A stretch of 27,563 nucleotides of DNA from SIG480 sp045539475 (GTDB lineage Bacteria > Bacillota > Clostridia > Oscillospirales > JAAYXM01). The stretch lies in NCBI GenBank assembly GCA_045539475.1, contig JAZQFJ010000071.1, positions 1 to 27,563 of the forward strand, read 5' to 3'. The notes beneath the pieces are model-generated. The model ran no database searches. It saw nothing but the letters and a program-made list of their open reading frames with translations, and was not told the DNA's origin. Made by a program: the position numbers and the translations under genes. Below, piece after piece: positions 21,851-27,563 of the stretch. Within the stretch, counting starts at the first letter, position 1; the number at the start of each line of letters is the position of its first letter.

Positions 21851-21915
21851 AAACGCAAAGCGGCGCAAAGCAGAGTGTGAATGGTTAGGTGTCAAAAATA
21901 AAAAGGAGACAAAAA

Positions 21916-24900
21916 ATGTCAAACAAAACAAGCTCCATCACAACAACAAACAAGTTATCATATACAGGTTTTCACAACAACGGAAAACAAAGCAAAACCT
22001 TGATGTTCGAATTAAAGCCTATCGGCCGAACCACCGAACATCTGGACAGGAAAGGTTATCTCGCTGATGACATCGACAGAGCCGAGAGCTACAAAACCTT
22101 CAAGGAAATCGCGGATAATTTCCACAAAAGCCTCATCGAAGAAAGCTTGGCAACCTTCACTTTCAGTGATACATTAAAGGACTACTTCGACTTATGGCTC
22201 AGTCCCGTCCGCACAAATGAAGACACGCCGAAGCTCAGAAAAATGGAGGCAAAGCTTCGAAAAGAGTTATCCTCAGCGCTCAAGCGGCACCCGTCATTTG
22301 CTGCGACAAGCTCCGGCAAAAGGCTGATTGACGAAGCCTTATATCCCAACGCAAGTGATAAAGAACGTCAGTGCCTTGACCGCTTCAAAGGTAGAAGCTC
22401 ATACCTTGACAGCTACACAGAGGTCCGTTCATTCATCTATACCGACCTCTGTAAGCATAACACGATTGCCTATCGTGTTGTCAATGAGAATCTCAAGATT
22501 TATCTTGAAAATATCCTCGCTTACGAAAAGCTCATGCAAACAGCCGTAAACGGCAAGCTTGAAGCCGTAAAAGAAATGTTCCATGATTTGTATCCTACTT
22601 TTTCAATGGACATTTCCATCTTCTTTACAAGCTACGGCTTTGACTATTGTCTCTCCCAGAATGCCATCACACGATATAATATTCTGCTCGGCGGCTGGTC
22701 CGACGATAACGGTATCCATCACAAAGGTCTGAACAATTATATCAACGAATATAACCAAACCGTTCCCAGAAACAAGCGTCTGCCGAAGCTCAACAAACTT
22801 CAGAAGATGATTCTGAGTGAAGAAAACTCTATGTCGTTCATCATCGATAAGTTCGAAAACGACTTAGACCTTGCCAACGCCATTCGCTATTGGCTCAAGA
22901 ACTGTCAATTTGATGCTCTTAACTTACTCATCTGGACACTCGACGTCCATTACAATCTCGACGAGATTCACTTCAAGAATGACAATCAGGGCAAGAACAT
23001 CAGCGACCTGTCTCAGGCGCTCTTCAAGAACTACCATGTAATCCGTGACGCATGGGACTACAACTACGACATCGTAAACGCAAAAGCGAAATCCCGTCAA
23101 AAGCCGGAGCGTTACGCGGAAAAGAGAGACAAGACGTTCAAGAAAATCAACAGCTTCTCTCTGTCGTATCTCGCGAACATTCTGTCGCAATACAACAATC
23201 AGTACGCGAATTTCGTTGCACAATTCAAAACGCGAATCAGTGTGCATATCCAAAACGTACAGCAGCTGATTGCCGACAGGACGCTTGACATGAGGCTCGA
23301 CCCGTTGATGCTTCTGAAACCCATCAACAGCGACGCAAAACTTGTCGAAGACATCAAACGTGTACTCGATAGCCTCAAAGACATGCAGCGTATGCTCGTA
23401 CCTCTCCTCGGAGAAGGAACTGAGCCTAACAGAGACGCTATGTTCTACTCTGACTTCGAACCGCTGATGAACTATATCGACACGCTGACGCCTTTATATA
23501 ACAAAGTCCGCAATTATATCACAAAGAAACCGTACTCCACCAAAAAGACATCTCTATATTTCGGCGCGTCGAACTTCGGCTCAGGTTTCGACGTAGCAAA
23601 ACTCCCCGTATCCCACACAATCATCATAAGGGATAAAGGATGTTACTATCTTGCTGTTATCGACAACAACAAGCTGATTGATAAGCTCTACGACCACAAT
23701 GATAATGACGGATACGAGTATATGATATACAAACAGATTCCGTCCCCTATCAAGTATTTCAGCCTGAAGAACATTCTGCCACAAAACCCGCCGGATGATA
23801 TCCGTCAGCTCCTCGAAGACAGAAAGAACGGGACCAAATGGTCACATGACCATGAGACACGGTTCATTGACTATATCATCAACGAATTCCTGCCCACCTA
23901 TCCCCCTATTCATGACAAAAACGGAAATCCTTACTTCTCATGGAAGTTCAAGAATCCCGACGAATACGAATCTCTCAACGAGTTCTTCGACGACGTGTCC
24001 AAACAGGCGTACCAGACATCGTTCCGTTTCGTCTCCCGTGACTTCGTGGACGACGCCGTTGAAAACGGAGACATCTTTTTCTTCCAAATCTACAATCAGG
24101 ATTTCTCACCCGCAAGCCACGGCAAGCCTTCTCCGCACACATTATGGTTCAGAGCATTATTCTCCGACGTCAATCTGGAGACAAAGGATATTCGCCTCAA
24201 GGGCAACGCCACAGCGTATTTCCGTCCGGCGAGCATCTTCTACACAGACGAAAAGTGGAGAAAAGGGCATCATTACGAGCAACTCAAAAACAAGTTCAAG
24301 TTCCCTATCATTAAGGACAAAAGATACGCTCTCGACAAGTTCTTCTTCCATATCACTCTTGAAATCAACTGCAACGCAACTGTCGAGAAGTATTTCAACA
24401 ACAGGGTAAACGAAGAAATCCGCAAAGCCGACAAGTACAACATTCTTGCTATCAACAGAGGAGAAAGAAATCTCTTGTACGCTGTTGTCATGGACCAGGA
24501 TGGTACCATTCTCGAACAAAAGTCGTTCAATATCATCAAATCGGAGCTTCCCAACAAAACCGTCAAAGAAACAGACTATTGGAAAAAGCTCCATGCGCGC
24601 GAGAAAGAGCGTGACACAGCTCGTAGAAGCTGGAAGTCTATTGAGTGTATCAAAGACCTCAAGAAAGGCTACTTATCCTATGTAGTCAAAACTATCACTG
24701 GCATGATGTTTGAATACAACGCCATACTCGTCATGGAAAATCTCGACATCGAGATGAAGCGCAGCCGACAGAAGATTGAAAAGAACGTTTACGCACAGTT
24801 CCAGAACGCAATCATCCAAAAGCTGTCCATGTATGTCAACAAGGATATCGACCTGCACATCGCTCGTACCGCCCCCGGCGGCACGCTCAATCCGTACCAG

Positions 24901-25668
24901 TTAACATATATCCCCGCAAGTCGTACCAAAACGCCGAAACAAAACGGCTTTGTGTTCTTCCTCAATCCGTGGAATATCACGGAAATCGACCCGACAACAG
25001 GCTTCGTCGATTTGTTCCAAACCTGTTTCAGAACGAAAAACGAATATAAGGATTTCTTCGCGAAATTCAAGGATATCCGTTACAACAAAGCACAGGATTG
25101 GTTCGAATTCGACACAGACTACACCTATTTCCGTGACAAGGAAAAGGCAGGAAAGAGAACCAGATGGAACATCTGCTCATACGGAACACGTCTGCGTCGT
25201 TTCCGTAATCCCGACAAGAACTACGCAGAAGACGCGATGACTGTATATCCGACACAGATGCTCAAAGACCTGTTTGACGAATACAACATTTCTTACGTAC
25301 CCACCTCGGCAAGAAGTACCTCAATCAGTGTCAAGGATGATATTATCCAAATCGACAAGCTTGACTTTTACAAGAAACTGTTGTATATCTTCAAGCTGAT
25401 TGTCCAGTTGCGAAACACATCTCCTTCGTCCACTGAACAGGAAGACGATTATATCATCTCCCCCGTCATCAACGAAGATACGAACTGGTTCTACGACAGC
25501 CGTGATTACAACGAAGAAAGCCTTCTTCCCTGTAACACAGACGCAAACGGTGCTTACAGCCTCGCTCTGAAATGCAATATGGTCATTGACCGTATCAAAA
25601 ACACAATCCCCGGAGAACCCGTGGATATGTATATTTCCAACGCAGACTGGCTTGACGCTCGACAATAA
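21916..25668 (+). CDS. cas12a: Cas12a-family protein, RuvC active site inactivated
   Basis: 1250 residues; ATG 21916 lies 7 nt after AAGGAG (an upstream in-frame ATG at 21889 lacks one). Cas12a order is complete: N-terminal TLMFELKP (28-35), REC lobe, PI region with a diverged loop around K613, HTLW (741-744), WED part with H785/H786 and K791-K802, bridge-helix W906, RuvC-II E941, Nuc R1166 and SPV (1182-1184), RuvC-III D1209. RuvC-I reads LAINRGERN: N847 replaces the catalytic Asp (AsCas12a D908). Mutation of this Asp abolishes DNA cleavage in studied Cas12a, so a binding-only protein is predicted. Residues for crRNA processing seem retained. No cas1, cas2, cas4 or array is present. Leader carries handle elements. 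Confidence 0.95.
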   Translation: MSNKTSSITTTNKLSYTGFHNNGKQSKTLMFELKPIGRTTEHLDRKGYLADDIDRAESYKTFKEIADNFHKSLIEESLATFTFSDTLKDYFDLWLSPVRTNEDTPKLRKMEAKLRKELSSALKRHPSFAATSSGKRLIDEALYPNASDKERQCLDRFKGRSSYLDSYTEVRSFIYTDLCKHNTIAYRVVNENLKIYLENILAYEKLMQTAVNGKLEAVKEMFHDLYPTFSMDISIFFTSYGFDYCLSQNAITRYNILLGGWSDDNGIHHKGLNNYINEYNQTVPRNKRLPKLNKLQKMILSEENSMSFIIDKFENDLDLANAIRYWLKNCQFDALNLLIWTLDVHYNLDEIHFKNDNQGKNISDLSQALFKNYHVIRDAWDYNYDIVNAKAKSRQKPERYAEKRDKTFKKINSFSLSYLANILSQYNNQYANFVAQFKTRISVHIQNVQQLIADRTLDMRLDPLMLLKPINSDAKLVEDIKRVLDSLKDMQRMLVPLLGEGTEPNRDAMFYSDFEPLMNYIDTLTPLYNKVRNYITKKPYSTKKTSLYFGASNFGSGFDVAKLPVSHTIIIRDKGCYYLAVIDNNKLIDKLYDHNDNDGYEYMIYKQIPSPIKYFSLKNILPQNPPDDIRQLLEDRKNGTKWSHDHETRFIDYIINEFLPTYPPIHDKNGNPYFSWKFKNPDEYESLNEFFDDVSKQAYQTSFRFVSRDFVDDAVENGDIFFFQIYNQDFSPASHGKPSPHTLWFRALFSDVNLETKDIRLKGNATAYFRPASIFYTDEKWRKGHHYEQLKNKFKFPIIKDKRYALDKFFFHITLEINCNATVEKYFNNRVNEEIRKADKYNILAINRGERNLLYAVVMDQDGTILEQKSFNIIKSELPNKTVKETDYWKKLHAREKERDTARRSWKSIECIKDLKKGYLSYVVKTITGMMFEYNAILVMENLDIEMKRSRQKIEKNVYAQFQNAIIQKLSMYVNKDIDLHIARTAPGGTLNPYQLTYIPASRTKTPKQNGFVFFLNPWNITEIDPTTGFVDLFQTCFRTKNEYKDFFAKFKDIRYNKAQDWFEFDTDYTYFRDKEKAGKRTRWNICSYGTRLRRFRNPDKNYAEDAMTVYPTQMLKDLFDEYNISYVPTSARSTSISVKDDIIQIDKLDFYKKLLYIFKLIVQLRNTSPSSTEQEDDYIISPVINEDTNWFYDSRDYNEESLLPCNTDANGAYSLALKCNMVIDRIKNTIPGEPVDMYISNADWLDARQ

Positions 25669-25680
25669 ATATTGTACAAT
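25652..25680 (+). promoter_or_regulatory. Sigma70-type promoter at the end of cas12a
   Basis: TTGACG (25652-25657) and TACAAT (25675-25680) are 17 nt apart. The -10 lies in the palindrome ATTGTACAAT (25671-25680), the same half-sites as at 14702-14716. The promoter overlaps the last cas12a codons and would transcribe the gene at 25788 separately from cas12a. Confidence 0.65.
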
Positions 25681-25706
25681 GGGGATGCCGCATTTACGAC
25701 ATCCCC
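25681..25706 (+). other. Inverted repeat between cas12a and next gene
   Basis: GGGGATG and CATCCCC pair around a 12-nt loop. It is followed by A residues, not T, so it is not a standard terminator on the + strand, and no T-tract follows it on the - strand. It overlaps the expected transcription start of the 25652 promoter and could be a 5'-end hairpin or an operator. Confidence 0.5.
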
Positions 25707-25787
25707 AAAAAATGACAGAGTTGTATCAGTGTAAACCTAAAAACGCTGCTACAAATATGTCAAATCCAAAAAAGAAAGGTGTTGTGA

Positions 25788-27563
25788 ATGTTACCCGACC
25801 TTTCAGCAAATGATATGCTGTTTATCAGAAAAAAGAAAAAAGGACCCGGAGATTGGGCTCGAATGGACCGTTTGTTAGACTACCTATTCACCAAACCAAA
25901 AAGAACAATGACAAAGCCCAACAACAGGTGCCTGCTTTTATCTGTAAAGCTCGCGAAAATCATAAAAAGAGAACAGCAATTTTGTTGTCTGATGGCATTG
26001 TGTGAATATATGATAACAGACGCTTTCACCGATGGAAAATTCATCACGAAAGAATACAAAGAAATCATAAAGCAGTTCCAAAATGACCACACGGACTATG
26101 AAATAACACAAAAGGCAATCATACAGCGCTTCCAAGGTATGAGAAACCATCTTCTCGAAAAATGGATAAAACTCATACGGATACTTAAACGTATTGAAAA
26201 GGAAGAAATGACAGAAGAATGGGAATATATCATCTCATACCCAATACGAAGCACAAAAGCGCATCTTGAAAAATTGGCCGATACGTTTCCTGTTCTTTTG
26301 ATGGCTACGCCGCTGTATCTCATCCAAAAAGACATTCTGACGCTTGATTTCTGTGACGACCTTCTAAACGCGACAGCCCATCGCAACTGGGAAAATCTGA
26401 ACGATAATGAAAAAGACTGCTTGACAAAAACAATACATTCGCTGTATCAAAACGCCGATTACGGCAACAATACCGACGATCTCAAAAGCGAATCGGAAAA
26501 ACAATACAGAATCATCTTCAATATGGAAAAAAGGAAACAGGAGGCGCTGCAAAAAGAAAAAGCCGATTTCCTCGAAACCGTAAGGAAAGAAGATGAATAT
26601 AACCGCCAATGTGCGGTCAAAACCATAAAGAGAGTAAAAGCGCTTCTCGACAAAGAGGAATCGAGCGTAAAACGAAGCCTGCAAATAGATGATGAAACGA
26701 AAGAATACATTATAAAAAACGATATCGAGAATATCTATATATTGCTATTCGCTCAATTCAACACTGATACGCTCATCGTAAACTCCGTTGCGAAATATTA
26801 TCCTCGAAGCAAAAAGGAAGTCCTGAGAAAATATTTCCCGATCAGCGTAAAACAGGCAAAAATCTTTTACTCAAAAGAGGAAGCGCGACGTCATATTCAG
26901 GAAATACGGAACTGGGAATCAAGGCGTGATTACAAAATGTTCAGAATCATCACGATAGATACAATGTTTTTGCTCGCGGCAATGCAAAAGAGACATGACG
27001 AAAATGAACGCATGTTGGCAACCGTCTCCAATGCAAAACAGATACCCATCTATATACCGTCGCCGATTCGCTATGACATAACAGGTCGCGCGCTGATACA
27101 AAACGAACATCTGAACAACGACATCACACAATCATGCATTGCATTGTCCGATTTGCTGAGCTTTTGTCCGACCAAACCGCGTCTCGTTGATATACGCCCT
27201 GTCTACACAACAGAAACCGTAAGACGAGACAAAAGCTTGAATACATACCAAATCCGAGATTATCTCCACAAAGACCAATATCTTTGTCGACTCCAAGAGG
27301 GCATATGGCATGTTGTCACGTATAAACAAGCGATTTCAGACGAAGTTGTACTCATCCAACTCGTTTCCGCTGACACATTAACCGAAACGAAATGGAACAG
27401 TTATTCCTATCATAACTCCATGCTCAAAATCGGAATAGTTGAAACAACAATAACCGACGAAAACTTCGTATATCATTACCATAGAGCAATAGACACGTCC
27501 GACAATTGGAGTTTGTACATATGGTCAAACAGCGTTGATACGGAAAACCCGAAAATCAATGCC
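25788..27563 (+). CDS. Large unknown protein, partial at right edge
   Basis: ATG at 25788 follows AAAGAAAGG at about 7 nt; the frame stays open for 592 codons to the window end. It begins MLPDLSANDMLFIRKKKKG. The first 200 residues are mixed helical; about residues 235-300 are Lys/Glu-rich and helical (NMEKRKQEALQKEKADFLE), a probable coiled coil; after about 390 a beta-rich part follows (QIPIYIPSPIRYDITG). No nuclease, helicase, transmembrane or signal motif is seen, and I recognise no family. It has its own promoter and no handle element, so it is a neighbour, not an evident partner, of cas12a. Confidence 0.85.
   Translation, partial: MLPDLSANDMLFIRKKKKGPGDWARMDRLLDYLFTKPKRTMTKPNNRCLLLSVKLAKIIKREQQFCCLMALCEYMITDAFTDGKFITKEYKEIIKQFQNDHTDYEITQKAIIQRFQGMRNHLLEKWIKLIRILKRIEKEEMTEEWEYIISYPIRSTKAHLEKLADTFPVLLMATPLYLIQKDILTLDFCDDLLNATAHRNWENLNDNEKDCLTKTIHSLYQNADYGNNTDDLKSESEKQYRIIFNMEKRKQEALQKEKADFLETVRKEDEYNRQCAVKTIKRVKALLDKEESSVKRSLQIDDETKEYIIKNDIENIYILLFAQFNTDTLIVNSVAKYYPRSKKEVLRKYFPISVKQAKIFYSKEEARRHIQEIRNWESRRDYKMFRIITIDTMFLLAAMQKRHDENERMLATVSNAKQIPIYIPSPIRYDITGRALIQNEHLNNDITQSCIALSDLLSFCPTKPRLVDIRPVYTTETVRRDKSLNTYQIRDYLHKDQYLCRLQEGIWHVVTYKQAISDEVVLIQLVSADTLTETKWNSYSYHNSMLKIGIVETTITDENFVYHYHRAIDTSDNWSLYIWSNSVDTENPKINA

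Noticed and set aside
21192..21915. Conventional CRISPR array upstream of cas12a
   Set aside because: Repeats are 144-158 nt apart or irregular, differ from each other, and are separated by repeat-derived hairpins, not by unique spacers of constant length.
21889..21915. Upstream ATG for cas12a at 21889
   Set aside because: It has no ribosome binding site and the nine added residues include the Shine-Dalgarno sequence of the 21916 start.
24157..24594. Minus-strand and alternative-frame ORFs inside cas12a
   Set aside because: All overlap the cas12a frame, which matches its family along the full length; none has a ribosome binding site or recognisable motif.
1..27563. Recoded stop codons, as in some very large gut phages
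   Set aside because: Genes end normally at TAA, TGA and TAG (2654-2656), and extended read-through frames do not produce better proteins.

Overview
The window looks like part of a large phage genome or phage-like extrachromosomal element that infects a low-to-mid G+C Firmicute, probably a gut Clostridium relative. All of about 42 genes lie on the + strand. Most are short (50-270 codons), closely packed, start after strong AAAGGAG-type ribosome binding sites, and often overlap by 4 to 8 bases. Most match no family I know. No virion, replication, tRNA or rRNA gene is visible, and TAA, TGA and TAG are all used as stops.

Layout: 1-3880 holds small unknown genes plus a DpnD/PcfM-like protein, a DUF1848-like iron-sulfur protein and a Panacea-domain protein. 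3879-9150 alternates unknown genes with structured leaders. 9151-13625 is a run of small unknown genes with a DUF488-like protein. 13626-16294 holds an isochorismatase-fold protein, a gene with an apparent frameshift, a small alarmone (ppGpp) hydrolase and a lipoprotein. 16312-18801 has a repeat-domain protein and a tandem paralogous family. 18802-21915 is rich in terminators, leaders and duplications. 21916-25668 encodes a complete Cas12a-family protein, followed by its own sigma70-type promoter and a large unknown gene that runs off the window.

The main result is a combination of two things. First, the 1250-residue Cas12a homologue keeps the whole family architecture but has Asn (N847) in place of the first RuvC catalytic Asp (INRGER instead of IDRGER), so it is predicted to be nuclease-dead; candidate residues of the crRNA-processing site remain. 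Second, there is no CRISPR array and no cas1, cas2 or cas4. Instead, sequences resembling the Cas12a crRNA handle are scattered singly or in small clusters through the leaders of at least eleven genes, including cas12a itself. One of them, AATTTCTACTAACGTAGAT at 3928-3946, is a textbook handle. Most carry an upstream CAGTCAATC box at a fixed distance (34 nt, or about 23 nt) and an expanded loop with a second hairpin (AGTACCG...CGGTACT) whose arms co-vary and use G-U pairs, which points to RNA structure. Upstream transcripts often end at a family of near-identical terminators built from the same GCAGAG/CTCTGC arms.

My reading (inference) is a dispersed regulon in which a catalytically dead phage Cas12a binds or processes handle-like leader RNAs of the phage's own genes, or uses them as solitary guide RNAs. 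An alternative is that the handles, the dead effector, or both interfere with a host type V-A CRISPR system.
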